Below are positions 7,678 to 15,828 of a DNA stretch of 52,729 bases, piece after piece; the stretch's first letter is position 1, and each line of letters starts with the position of its first letter. Location: contig JACSRI010000098.1 in assembly GCA_014879845.1 (NCBI GenBank), positions 1-52,729 of the forward strand, given 5' to 3'. Below the pieces are notes generated by a model, which searched no databases, had not been told where the DNA came from, and saw only the letters and a program-made list of their open reading frames with translations. This stretch comes from Opitutaceae bacterium (GTDB lineage Bacteria; Verrucomicrobiota; Verrucomicrobiia; Opitutales; Opitutaceae). A program made the position numbers and the translations under genes.

Positions 7678-8211
7678 ATGAAAGCCCTCACGTCCATCCA
7701 GCAGAAGTTCATCCTCCACTGGGGGGAGATGGGCACGCGCTGGGGCATCAACCGGACGGTCGCGCAGGTGCATGCCCTGCTCTATCTCTCGCCCGACCCG
7801 CTGCCGGCCGACGAGATCACCACGCTGCTCGGCGTGGCCCGCTCCAACGTGAGCACCAGCCTCAAGGAACTGCAGGGCTGGGGCATCGTGCGCCTCGTCC
7901 ATGTGATGGGCGACAAGCGCGACCATTTCGAGTCGCTCCACGACGTATGGGAGATGTTCCGGATCATTCTCGACGAGCGCAAGCGCCGCGAGATCGACCC
8001 GACACGCGAGATGCTCCGGGCCACGCTCAATGCCTCGGCCGAGGAAGGCCTGGATGAGTTCACCCGCATGCGCATCCAGGAACTCAGCGATTTCATGGAG
8101 ACCTCCATGGCCTGGTACACGCAGGTGAGCCGCTGGCCGCAGTCCGTGCTCACGCGCTTCCTGCGCCTCGGCGACCAGGTGCTTTCACTGCTCAAGGGCG
8201 GTCGCGGCTGA
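7678..8211 (+). CDS. GbsR/MarR-family transcriptional regulator
   Basis: A 177-residue protein with a winged-helix domain of the GbsR type (COG1510-like). WGINRTVAQVHALLYL precedes a recognition-helix region LGVARSNVSTSLKELQGWGIV. After the wing (MGDKRDHFES) comes a long helical C-terminal half, rich in charged residues, probably for dimerisation. The ATG at 7678 was chosen because it directly follows the palindromic operator; the earlier GTG/TTG-type frame would be translated through it. The same palindrome before itself and before the DUF2071 gene implies control of both. The ligand is unknown; GbsR of Bacillus responds to choline, but nothing here indicates that. Confidence 0.9.
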   Translation: MKALTSIQQKFILHWGEMGTRWGINRTVAQVHALLYLSPDPLPADEITTLLGVARSNVSTSLKELQGWGIVRLVHVMGDKRDHFESLHDVWEMFRIILDERKRREIDPTREMLRATLNASAEEGLDEFTRMRIQELSDFMETSMAWYTQVSRWPQSVLTRFLRLGDQVLSLLKGGRG

Positions 8212-8230
8212 CCTCCCTTTTTGAAGATGA

Positions 8231-8250
8231 ATTTCTGTTAATACTGAAAT
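8231..8250 (+). promoter_or_regulatory. Second operator copy (O2) before the DUF2071 gene
   Basis: ATTTCTGTTAATACTGAAAT keeps the left half-site of O1 exactly (ATTTCTGT) and differs in the right half-site at one base (ACTGAAAT against ACAGAAAT). The spacer is again four bases. It ends 16 bases before the ATG at 8267 and overlaps an AT-rich -10-like segment (TAATAC). It links the DUF2071 gene to the regulator encoded just upstream. Confidence 0.65.
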
Positions 8251-8266
8251 CTCAGACCCCGACACC

Positions 8267-9127
8267 ATGCCCCCCGCCATCCACGATCTCCGTTCGGCCA
8301 CGCCTTCGCTCGACGCGCGGGGCTGGAGGTCGGGCTTCGGCGCGGGTCCGGTCACGCCCCTCTTCGTCGCTCACTGGAAGCGTGTGGTTTTCGTGCACTT
8401 CGCCGTCCGACCGGCCGACCTGGCTCCTCACGTGCCGCATGCCCTCGACGTGGTGGATGGCCGCGCGTTCGTCAGCCTCGTGAGTTTCACCCTCGAGGGC
8501 CTGCGGCCCGGCACGCTCATCCCGGAACGCGTCGGGCGCGCCCTGCTCGCACCCGTCTCCGAACACGCTTTTCTCAACCTCCGCACCTATGTCCGCGGCC
8601 CGGCCGGACCGGGCATCCACTTCCTCGCCGAGTGGATCAACAACCCCATCAGCCTGCACCTCGGCCCCCTCACCTTCGGACTCCCCTATCACCTCGCCGA
8701 GATCGAGCGCGTCGACCTGCCGGCGGGCGGGCTTTCGCAGATCCACGTGACCGCTCCCGGTCCCGGGGCGACGATCGGCATCACGGTGCCGCTCGTGCGC
8801 GACGAGGATGCCGTGCCGTGCCGGGACGGCTCGCTCGATGCATTCCTGGTGGAGCGCTACACCGCCTACACCCACCGCCGCGGCGTGGACCGCCATTTCC
8901 ACATCGCCCACCGGCCATGGGACGTCGCCCACGTCGATCTCGTGCGCACCGACACGCCACTCATCGAAGCGATGTATCCTTGGTTCCGACACGCCGAACT
9001 GGTGGGCGCCCATGTCGGTCCCGGCGTCGATGAAGTCATGATCGGACGCCCGCATCGCTGTCGCGAGGCTTCCGCCACCGCGGCCCGCGCCGAACCCCTG
9101 GTCGCCGGCTCGCCGCGCGTGCTCTAG
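8267..9127 (+). CDS. DUF2071 (YqjF-like) protein
   Basis: A 286-residue protein matching the DUF2071/YqjF family: an early WKRVVFVHFAVRPADLAPHVP segment, VSLVSFTLEGLRP, NLRTYVRGPAGPGIHFL and a C-terminal YPWFRHAELVG. The fold resembles acetoacetate decarboxylase-like proteins, but the biochemical role of the family is not established. It is probably controlled by the upstream GbsR/MarR protein through the operator at 8231-8250. The stop codon TAG at 9125-9127 coincides with the first bases of a repeat element, so the C terminus (ending PLVAGSPRVL) may have been set by the repeat's insertion. Confidence 0.82.
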   Translation: MPPAIHDLRSATPSLDARGWRSGFGAGPVTPLFVAHWKRVVFVHFAVRPADLAPHVPHALDVVDGRAFVSLVSFTLEGLRPGTLIPERVGRALLAPVSEHAFLNLRTYVRGPAGPGIHFLAEWINNPISLHLGPLTFGLPYHLAEIERVDLPAGGLSQIHVTAPGPGATIGITVPLVRDEDAVPCRDGSLDAFLVERYTAYTHRRGVDRHFHIAHRPWDVAHVDLVRTDTPLIEAMYPWFRHAELVGAHVGPGVDEVMIGRPHRCREASATAARAEPLVAGSPRVL

Positions 9128-9294
9128 GGCGTGCCTTCAAACCTTGCGGCTGGAGTGGAGGGTGGTGCTCCCGCACCGCCGCGAGTTCCCATCGACGAGC
9201 GTGTGCCGCTCGACATCCGCGGCCGGGCAGGAGCCCGGCCCTCCATTTCTGGCCAAGAGCGGAGGGCGAACGCCGGGTTTGAAAACACGCCATA
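9125..9294. repeat. 170-bp MITE-like element with terminal inverted repeats and three hairpins
   Basis: The ends are inverted repeats: TAGGGCGTGCCTTCAAACC (9125-9143) matches the reverse complement of 9276-9294 at 16 of 19 positions. Three stems lie inside: 9161-9168 with 9173-9180 (one G-U pair), 9196-9201 with 9207-9212 (perfect), and GGCCGGGC/GCCCGGCC at 9221-9228 with 9233-9240 (perfect, AGGA loop). There is no transposase or ORF, so any movement would need an enzyme from elsewhere. The first three bases are the stop codon of the DUF2071 gene. Confidence 0.65.
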
Positions 9295-9470
9295 AAGCCG
9301 TTTCAGCAGAGTCGCAGCCGGGAAAGTCGTTCGGCTCTCTTGGAGGCGGCTCGGTTTCGCATGCAGAAGCGGTTAGGGGATCTCGTGCCGCTGCAGCCAG
9401 CCGGTCACCCACTCCGGAAGCGGTGCCTGCGGGCTTTCCCTCGGGTGCGCAGCGTGTACCCTCCGGCCCG
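9295..9470. other. Gene-free stretch before mobA with a possible minus-strand coding remnant
   Basis: Together with the repeat this makes 343 bases without a confident gene. On the minus strand a short frame ends at TAA 9373-9375 and encodes PLPEWVTGWLQRHEIP as its last residues, which looks protein-like. The frame is closed within about 40 codons and runs into the mobA start region, so at most it is a remnant. No promoter for mobA is obvious. Confidence 0.25.
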
Positions 9471-10043
9471 ATGACACTCAGCGCCGCGATCATCGCCGGA
9501 GGGTTCTCCCGCCGCATGGGCCGGGACAAGGCGCTGCTGCCCGATGCCGCGCATGGGACGCTGCTGCAACGGCAGGTCGCGCTCGTGGCAGCGCTGGCCC
9601 CGGGGGAAGTGCTGCTTTCCTGCCGGCCCGACCAGGACCTGCGCGCACCGCCCCACGTCCGCCGCATCCACGATCCGGGCACGCACGGACCGCTCGGGGG
9701 CCTGGCCGCCTTGCTGGCGGCAATGCATGGCGACCTGCTGCTCGTGCTCGCCGTCGACCTCGGGCGCATGACACCGGCGATGCTCCAACGCTTGGCGGCC
9801 GCGTCGGCCCCGGGGTGCGGCGTCGTGCCGAGGACCGCGCGCGGGATCGAACCTCTCGCCGCGGTCTATCCCGCGACACTCGCCCGCGAGGCGCGGGCGC
9901 GCGTCGCCGCAGGGCGCGACCTTGCGCTCCACGCGTGGAGCGACGCGGGCGTGGCGGCCGGCGCGCTGCGCTGGATGGACATCGCTGCGGCGGACGAAGC
10001 GGCGTTCACCAACTGGAACACGCCGGACGATCTGCACAGCTGA
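9471..10043 (+). CDS. mobA: Molybdenum cofactor guanylyltransferase
   Basis: A 190-residue nucleotidyltransferase that would join GMP to molybdopterin to form the guanine-dinucleotide cofactor. The signature IIAGGFSRRMGRDKALL lies right at the N terminus (nucleotide binding), followed by HDPGTHGPLGGLAALLAAM, LAVDLGRMTPAM at the metal-site Asp position, and NWNTPDDL near the C terminus. The ATG at 9471 starts four residues before the conserved strand; the open frame upstream is not conserved sequence. The family usually has Cys-Asp at the metal motif and here it is Val-Asp. A related MobA-like transferase (for example MocA) is the alternative. No molybdoenzyme gene is nearby. Confidence 0.85.
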   Translation: MTLSAAIIAGGFSRRMGRDKALLPDAAHGTLLQRQVALVAALAPGEVLLSCRPDQDLRAPPHVRRIHDPGTHGPLGGLAALLAAMHGDLLLVLAVDLGRMTPAMLQRLAAASAPGCGVVPRTARGIEPLAAVYPATLAREARARVAAGRDLALHAWSDAGVAAGALRWMDIAAADEAAFTNWNTPDDLHS

Positions 10044-10092
10044 ACGCTCGCGCCTCCCCGGGAGCGCAGCGCGGGTGCACGTGCGCCGACGC

Positions 10093-11799
10093 TCAGGTCG
10101 AGGCGTCGATCTCGGCGATCACCTGCGCGAGCGGGCGCAGCGACTCGGGCGGGTGGAAACCATTCACCCGCGCGATCACCTGCTGGATGATCCCGTCCGG
10201 GCACGAGGCGCCACCGGTGATCAGGATCGTCTGCGGCGTCGCCTTCGCGGCGAGGAACGGCCGCGCCCGCGTCTCGCCCGCGCCCGGCGCGCCCGGTTTG
10301 TAGGGATAGTGGTAGTGCTCGATCTCGCCGAGGGAGAGGATGTTTCGCTCGGATTGGATGTAGTGCGCCGCGGCCCCGTAGCGCGCCTCGCACAGGCGGA
10401 AAAGCTGGTAGGTATTGGAGCTGTTCCGGCCACCGATCACGATTGCAGCATCGGCCTCGATCTCGAGTGCGCGCTGAAGGGCGTCCTGATTCACCTGCGT
10501 GGCATAACAGAGTGTGTCCCCGCGACTCTTGTTGTGGATGTGCGTGCCGGCCTCGGCCGGTCCATAGCGGCGGACCATGATCGACTCGAGCAGATCGATG
10601 ATGCCAACCGTCTCGTTGCGCAGGAGCGTGGTCTGGTTGACCACGGCGAGCCGCTGCAGGTCGCGCTCGACGTCGAACCCGAGCGAGTGTTTGCCCGCGA
10701 ACGCAGCAAAGAGCCGCTCCTTCTCCGCGCGGCCCTCGGCGAGGATGACGGCGCCGAGCGCCTCGGCTTCGCGCGTGTCGCGGATGATGATGCTCGGGCC
10801 GTATTTCGCGGAGTTTGAGAACGTGGCCTTCGTTTCCTCGTGCTCGCTCTTGCCGTGGATCACGACGGTGTAACCGGCCTGGGCATAACGACGGGCCGCC
10901 TTCCAGACCTTCTCCACCAGCATGCAGGTGGCGTCGTAGCGGTTGACGGAGATGCCGCGCTCGATCAGGCGCACCTTGTCCTCGTCAGTCGCGCCGAAGG
11001 CGGGTGTGAGCACGACATCCCCCTGCACGAGTTCGTCCCACCAATCGCGGCCCGTCTCCGGATTCTTGATATGCGCGCCACGATCGGTCTGCAGGTAGGT
11101 GAGTCCGCGTGAGCGCAGGTCGTCGTTCACGAAGGGATTGTGGATGAGCTCGCTGATCATGAACACCCGGCGGCCGGGGTTTTCCGCGATGGCCTCGTAG
11201 GCGCGCTCGATCGCGTTTTGCACGCCGAGGCAGAATCCGAAGTGGCTGGGCAGCACGTAGCGAACGACGCCGAAATCGAGCACCGCCGGCGCGTCCGCGG
11301 TGCGCTCCTTCTGGCGGCGCGCCGCCTTGATCGCAGCGCACAGCTCACTCTGGTAAAGCGCGCGCGAACGATCGTCGCTCGTGTAGACGGCGATGTTGCG
11401 CTGGTCATCGGTGCGGAAGCGGAAGACGTACTCGTTTTCCGAGAAGTTGAGATAGGGGATCCGGATGAGGTGCGGCCGGATGGCCGGCACGAGCGCGGCC
11501 AGCAGCGGCGACACCTGGTCCGGCTCGCGCACGGCCAGGCGCTCGAGTTCGCGGATGCTCGCCCAGGTGGCACCGACCCGAGACTCCTCGGTCGACGACT
11601 GCAGGAGGACGAAGTGCACGGCGAGACGGGCGCCAGCATGCTCCAGGTCGACGATGTGGGTGGGCTCCGGCGTGCCGGCGATCGGCGCCGCGGGCACGAG
11701 GCGCCCGTCGATGTCGCGCACGACGGCGAGCAGGTGCGACTCGTTGAAGACGAGGACGCACGCGCGTGCCTTGGTTTCGGACGTGGAAGTGGCCGGCAT
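10093..11799 (-). CDS. ispH: 4-hydroxy-3-methylbut-2-enyl diphosphate reductase with N-terminal extension
   Basis: A 568-residue protein whose C-terminal 400 residues are IspH (LytB), the last enzyme of the MEP isoprenoid pathway. Its [4Fe-4S] cluster cysteines are Cys190 (FGFCLGV), Cys292 (DATCMLV) and Cys533 (GGASCPDG). The N-terminal region of about 150 residues is extra. It reads like a degenerate Nudix fold (RACVLVFNESHLLAVVRD at the start, TWASIRELERL near its end), but no Nudix box (GX5EX7REUXEEXGU) is present. The start is ATG 11799; an earlier frame start at 11880 would add an Arg/Pro-rich leader. It is convergent with mobA, 49 bases apart. The typical bacterial enzyme is about 310-320 residues. 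Confidence 0.93.
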   Translation of the reverse strand: MPATSTSETKARACVLVFNESHLLAVVRDIDGRLVPAAPIAGTPEPTHIVDLEHAGARLAVHFVLLQSSTEESRVGATWASIRELERLAVREPDQVSPLLAALVPAIRPHLIRIPYLNFSENEYVFRFRTDDQRNIAVYTSDDRSRALYQSELCAAIKAARRQKERTADAPAVLDFGVVRYVLPSHFGFCLGVQNAIERAYEAIAENPGRRVFMISELIHNPFVNDDLRSRGLTYLQTDRGAHIKNPETGRDWWDELVQGDVVLTPAFGATDEDKVRLIERGISVNRYDATCMLVEKVWKAARRYAQAGYTVVIHGKSEHEETKATFSNSAKYGPSIIIRDTREAEALGAVILAEGRAEKERLFAAFAGKHSLGFDVERDLQRLAVVNQTTLLRNETVGIIDLLESIMVRRYGPAEAGTHIHNKSRGDTLCYATQVNQDALQRALEIEADAAIVIGGRNSSNTYQLFRLCEARYGAAAHYIQSERNILSLGEIEHYHYPYKPGAPGAGETRARPFLAAKATPQTILITGGASCPDGIIQQVIARVNGFHPPESLRPLAQVIAEIDAST

Positions 11800-11905
11800 G
11801 GACGAAGGGTGTGAGGGTGGGCCGCGCGAGCGCCGCTCGTCGAACGGAAAAAGGACCCTGCCGATCCCGCGCCGCCGCACGGATGACGCAGATCCCGGGT
11901 CCGCC

Positions 11906-14581
11906 CTAGAGCGTGAACCAATAACTCATCTTGACCAGGAACGTGTTGTCCGGATGGGCACGGAAGAGCTGTCGGTATTCGCGGCCCGGGGCGAAGCCCG
12001 GCGTGGCGCCCGCCTCCTCGCGGTTCTGCGTCCACACGGCATAGAACGTCGAGCCTGCTTTGTACTCCCAGCGCAGCACGAGGTTGGACTGCAGCGTGCG
12101 CACGTCGAAGTCCGGATCGGCGAAGGTCACGGTGTCGCCGCCGGCACTCGCGGTGTAGAGTCCCGTCGCCGGATCGAAGGCGAGACCGTCGTCGAGCCGC
12201 ACAAAGCGATCCTCGTAGCCCGCGGCCCGCGGCTGGGTCACGCGCTTGAACCGCGTGTACTGCCCGGACGACACCAGCACATGCCCGAAGTAGGCGAGCG
12301 AGAGCCTCGGCGTGAAGTTCACCTCGAGCCGAAGCGAGGTGCCGAGCGTATGCTGGTCCATGCGGCCCATGATGTAGCGCACGCCACCCGCACTCGCGCC
12401 ACGGCCGGCGTATTGCAGATCCTCGAGCACGCGCTCGTACTCGAGTCGGGCCTCGACGTTGACGAACTGCATCACGCGCATGTCGACACCGGGATTGAGG
12501 ACGTAGCCGTGTGAGCCGCCGTCCGTGCCGCGCCAGACGTCTCCCTCGAGAAACGCCTGCCATGTCTTGCGGTTGTCGGAACGGATCTCGGTGTAGAACC
12601 ACCCGGCGCCAGGCGTGACGAGAGCCGGTCCGCCGCGCAGGACGCGCGTGTCGAAGTGCTCGGATTCACCGCCGACCTCGGCGTAGATGTTCCAGTGGTT
12701 GTTGAAAAGCGCGCTCGCGCCCAGCTCGATCTCGTCGCCGAGATGTTTGCCGGACCAGTCCCACGAGGCCTCGGGATTGAGCCGGAAGGTGCGACGCTGC
12801 CACCACGCCTGTGGGTCGGTGTCGACATAGGACAGCTCGGCATCCAGTTCGACGAGGTCGGCCACACGGAGGTAGCCCAGGTCGTTGAGTTCCACGCCGG
12901 GTGAACGCCAATCGACCACGGCATCCAGGCGCCACTTGCCGCCGCCCGTCTTGTTGAGCGAGACGGTCCCGCCCCAGCCGGAGAGCGCGTCGGCCTCGGG
13001 GTCGAGATCGAGGTGATCGGCGTCGGGCCGCTGGTAGTTGTGCACTGGATTCCGCATGAGCGCGGTGATCGCCTCGGGCGAGCCGGAGATCCGGCTGGCG
13101 AAGAGCTTGGCGTCGAGGAACCACGCGCGGTCGCTCGAGTACTGGCGCACGTCCAGGCCGGCGGTGAGCGCCTCCTCAGCCAGGCCGGGCGGGCCCTCGG
13201 CGCCGATGTCGCGCTCGACCGCGGTCACCATGCCGCCCACCGTCGTGCGACCCTTGTCGAAATCCTGCTGCACGCGCGCGACGATCTGCTGCGTGGTCGG
13301 CACGACCAGCACCTCCGAGACTTCGCCATCCTCGAAAACCTCGGCGTGCTCCTCGTCAGACAACGCGCAGAGCGCACCCACCGACGTGCCGCCCGCGGTC
13401 TTGCCGGTGAGCTTGCCGGCGCCGAGGATGCGCGTCGCGCCCGGCTGCTCCACCCAACCGGTCGACGGCGGGCGGTAACGCGGCGGCGCACCGATGCGGC
13501 GCGAGTAGAACAGGAGGTCGTCCTCGGCCTGCCACTCGAAGATCGTCTTGCCCTCGAGGAAAAACGGCCGCCGCTCCGGGAAGAACGTCTCGAAGGTGGT
13601 GAGGTTGATCTCGGCCGGGTCGGCCTCGACCTGCCCGAAGTCGGGGTTGAGCGTGAGGTCGAGGATCATGTCGCTCGTCAGCCCGATCTTGGCGTCGAGC
13701 CCGGCCTCGAAATCCGAGTCCGAGCCGGTGCGCAGCGGATTGCCCGCCTCGGCCTGGGTCGTCGCGTAGCTACCCGACACATACGGCGCCAGCTCAATGC
13801 GGCGCGAGCGCGGCAGCCCGGCGATCCCGTGCAGTTCCCCGAGCGAGAAGATCGAGCCGGGATTCTGCTGCGGGATGAGCTGCCAGTTGCTCTCCTCGTT
13901 GTTGCGCTGCAGCCAGCGCCACACGACGAAACCCCAGACTTGCTCGGGCTTGTTGGCGTAGCGCAGCTGGCTGAACGGGATGCGAAACTCCGCGGTCCAG
14001 GCGTTGTGCTCCTTCGCGACGCGCACGTCGTAGACGGCGTTCCAGCTGGTATCGAAGTCGTAGTTGAGCAGCAGGCCGTCGACCTGCGAGCCGCCCGCGG
14101 TGACGTCGAACTCGAACCCGGTGCGCTTGTCGAAGTAGCTGTCGAAGACCACGCCGACGACGTCGCCGGAGTTCTCGTCGCGCTTGCCGCGCAGGAACGG
14201 GAGTTCGTCGATCCTGGAGTCAAAGCACCGGATCGCGACGTAGAGGTGCCGGTCGTCGTAGAGGATCTTGAACTCCGTCGGCTCGGTCGCGGGCTGGCCC
14301 TCGCGCGGCTGGCGCTGCACGAGTTGCCCGCCCCACACGCCCTGCTCCGCCCAGCACCGATCGTCGAGCCGACCGTCGACCGCGGGTGGCTCGCCGGCGA
14401 GGCGCACCGCCTGGAACGTGCGCTTGGGCATCCGGCCGGCGCGAATCACCTCCAGCGGGATCGCGGAGGTCGAGCCCTCGGGCGGACGCTCCGCCGCGGC
14501 GACGCCCGGGACGGCGACGGTGGCGAAAAATGAAAAATGACCGAGCAGACGCGCGCAGCGCCGCCAAGAAACAGGAGACAT
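11906..14581 (-). CDS. DUF5916 outer-membrane protein with CBM9-like domain
   Basis: An 891-residue exported protein. The start at ATG 14581 gives a signal peptide (basic SWRRCARLL, hydrophobic core, cleavage near GVAAAE). A start at 14641 would add 20 residues. The segment from about 50 to 230 resembles the family 9 carbohydrate-binding-like domain that precedes DUF5916 (AVDGRLDDRCWAE, PTEFKILYDDRHLYVAIRCFD). The DUF5916 part follows, with DLTLNPDFGQVEADPAEINL and FFPERRPFFLEGK. The rest alternates polar and aromatic residues and ends MSYWFTL, as in an outer-membrane beta-barrel. Function is unknown in the family; surface binding of a carbohydrate or peptide is a guess. Confidence 0.85.
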   Translation of the reverse strand: MSPVSWRRCARLLGHFSFFATVAVPGVAAAERPPEGSTSAIPLEVIRAGRMPKRTFQAVRLAGEPPAVDGRLDDRCWAEQGVWGGQLVQRQPREGQPATEPTEFKILYDDRHLYVAIRCFDSRIDELPFLRGKRDENSGDVVGVVFDSYFDKRTGFEFDVTAGGSQVDGLLLNYDFDTSWNAVYDVRVAKEHNAWTAEFRIPFSQLRYANKPEQVWGFVVWRWLQRNNEESNWQLIPQQNPGSIFSLGELHGIAGLPRSRRIELAPYVSGSYATTQAEAGNPLRTGSDSDFEAGLDAKIGLTSDMILDLTLNPDFGQVEADPAEINLTTFETFFPERRPFFLEGKTIFEWQAEDDLLFYSRRIGAPPRYRPPSTGWVEQPGATRILGAGKLTGKTAGGTSVGALCALSDEEHAEVFEDGEVSEVLVVPTTQQIVARVQQDFDKGRTTVGGMVTAVERDIGAEGPPGLAEEALTAGLDVRQYSSDRAWFLDAKLFASRISGSPEAITALMRNPVHNYQRPDADHLDLDPEADALSGWGGTVSLNKTGGGKWRLDAVVDWRSPGVELNDLGYLRVADLVELDAELSYVDTDPQAWWQRRTFRLNPEASWDWSGKHLGDEIELGASALFNNHWNIYAEVGGESEHFDTRVLRGGPALVTPGAGWFYTEIRSDNRKTWQAFLEGDVWRGTDGGSHGYVLNPGVDMRVMQFVNVEARLEYERVLEDLQYAGRGASAGGVRYIMGRMDQHTLGTSLRLEVNFTPRLSLAYFGHVLVSSGQYTRFKRVTQPRAAGYEDRFVRLDDGLAFDPATGLYTASAGGDTVTFADPDFDVRTLQSNLVLRWEYKAGSTFYAVWTQNREEAGATPGFAPGREYRQLFRAHPDNTFLVKMSYWFTL

Positions 14582-14735
14582 GTCGGGAGGGAAGCGAGTG
14601 CCGCGGGTGTCGACAGCGATCGAAGGACCGCAACGGTCCACCCGGCTCGTTTTTCAATACTCGCCGGCACGATGCGCGGTTGCAGGGTTTGTGCAATGCC
14701 GCGCAGGGCGGACCTGAGGCGCGCGGGGTCGCCGC

Positions 14736-15086
14736 CTATTGGCCCCGGCCGTGCACGCGGTGCTCACGCAGCGGCGCGACCGACGCATGGCGCTTGAACC
14801 CGTGCGGGTCGTGGCCGTGGCGCGGCGCGTTTCCGTGGGCCAGCGGACCGGTACGCAGCAGGGGCGGCACGGGCGCGCCCAGGCCCTTGCGCGCGACCGG
14901 CGCTTCGGGTGGCAGTTCGGTCACTTCAGGCAACGGCGCCTCCAGGCCCTCCGGGCTGAACAGGTAGGGCGGGATGTCGGCCGGTTGTCCGAGCCCGACG
15001 GCCCGACCCGCCGGTCCCATCTCCCCAGGCGAGCGGCCTCCCATCAGCCGCCCGTGCAGATCACGACGGTTCGTCGATGGTTTCAT
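14736..15086 (-). CDS. Doubtful small Pro/His-rich ORF downstream of pgsA
   Basis: A 116-residue frame from ATG 15086, 76 bases after the pgsA stop and on the same strand. The composition is rich in Pro, Gly, Arg and His, with a less biased middle (PPYLFSPEGLEAPLPEVTEL). There is no domain, signal peptide or strong ribosome binding site. In GC-rich DNA such frames often arise by chance, and the opposite strand is also open here. It is included because the region would otherwise be a 580-base gap (14582-15162) and because of the operon-like position. Confidence 0.3.
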   Translation of the reverse strand: MKPSTNRRDLHGRLMGGRSPGEMGPAGRAVGLGQPADIPPYLFSPEGLEAPLPEVTELPPEAPVARKGLGAPVPPLLRTGPLAHGNAPRHGHDPHGFKRHASVAPLREHRVHGRGQ

Positions 15087-15162
15087 ACCGGGCAAAGGTG
15101 CGCGTTTTCGTCGTCCTGACAAATCCGCCCGCCAACCGACCCGACCCTCGCCACGCCGCCGG

Positions 15163-15744
15163 TCACTTGCCGCGCTCGTGCTGGATCTGCGCCATGCCCT
15201 GCCGCGTGCCCTCCGTCATATAGAGGATTCCGGAAATGACCGTGAACACGCAGGCCACCGCTGCGACCCAGACGACCACCGGCCTCAGGTTCAACATCGA
15301 TGCCGCCACTGTGGTCACCTGCAGGACGGTCGCAACCTTCCCCGTCCAATGTGGCTGGATCTCCACCCGGCCCGCCACGTGGTCGACGACAAAGGTACCG
15401 AAGAGCAGGATCACCTCACGCGAGATCAGCACGACGACAAACCACAGGGGCAGCGGCGCCGGCCACGAACTGAGCGCGAGCGTGAGCACGGCCGCGACCA
15501 TGAGGAGTTTGTCGGCGATGGGATCGAGGATGCGGCCGAGCTTGCTCTCCTGCCGGAAATGCCGCGCGACCCAGCCGTCGATCACATCACTCACCGCCGC
15601 CGCCGCGAACGCGCCGATGGCCACGTACCGGTACCACTCCGTGCGCGCGCCCGCCGCCGTGCTCTCCGCGTAGTAGATCGCAAAGGTCACGAACACCGGG
15701 ATGAGCAGGATGCGCACGATCGTGATCCACGTGGCGCTGGTCAT
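15163..15744 (-). CDS. pgsA: CDP-diacylglycerol-glycerol-3-phosphate 3-phosphatidyltransferase
   Basis: A 193-residue integral membrane enzyme of the CDP-alcohol phosphatidyltransferase family, making phosphatidylglycerol phosphate. The complete signature DG(x)2AR(x)8G(x)3D(x)3D is present in DGWVARHFRQESKLGRILD followed by PIAD. Hydrophobic helices flank it (ILLIPVFVTFAIYY, LPLWFVVVLISREVILLFG, VVVWVAAVACVFTVISG). The start at ATG 15744 (MTSATWITIVRIL) is the usual family beginning; an upstream start would add an Arg-rich leader. It follows cheR by 84 bases on the same strand, so read-through from the chemotaxis genes is possible. Confidence 0.92.
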   Translation of the reverse strand: MTSATWITIVRILLIPVFVTFAIYYAESTAAGARTEWYRYVAIGAFAAAAVSDVIDGWVARHFRQESKLGRILDPIADKLLMVAAVLTLALSSWPAPLPLWFVVVLISREVILLFGTFVVDHVAGRVEIQPHWTGKVATVLQVTTVAASMLNLRPVVVWVAAVACVFTVISGILYMTEGTRQGMAQIQHERGK

Positions 15745-15828
15745 GGCGCGAAGCTGGCAGGACCGGGTCCGCACGGCACGCCGAAACAGCCGCACCGGCC
15801 CCCGTCCCGGCCGGTCGCAGCCGACGCG

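Noticed and set aside
11800-11880. Upstream start for ispH at 11880
   Set aside because: It adds 27 Arg/Pro-rich residues with no conserved content; ATG 11799 fits better.
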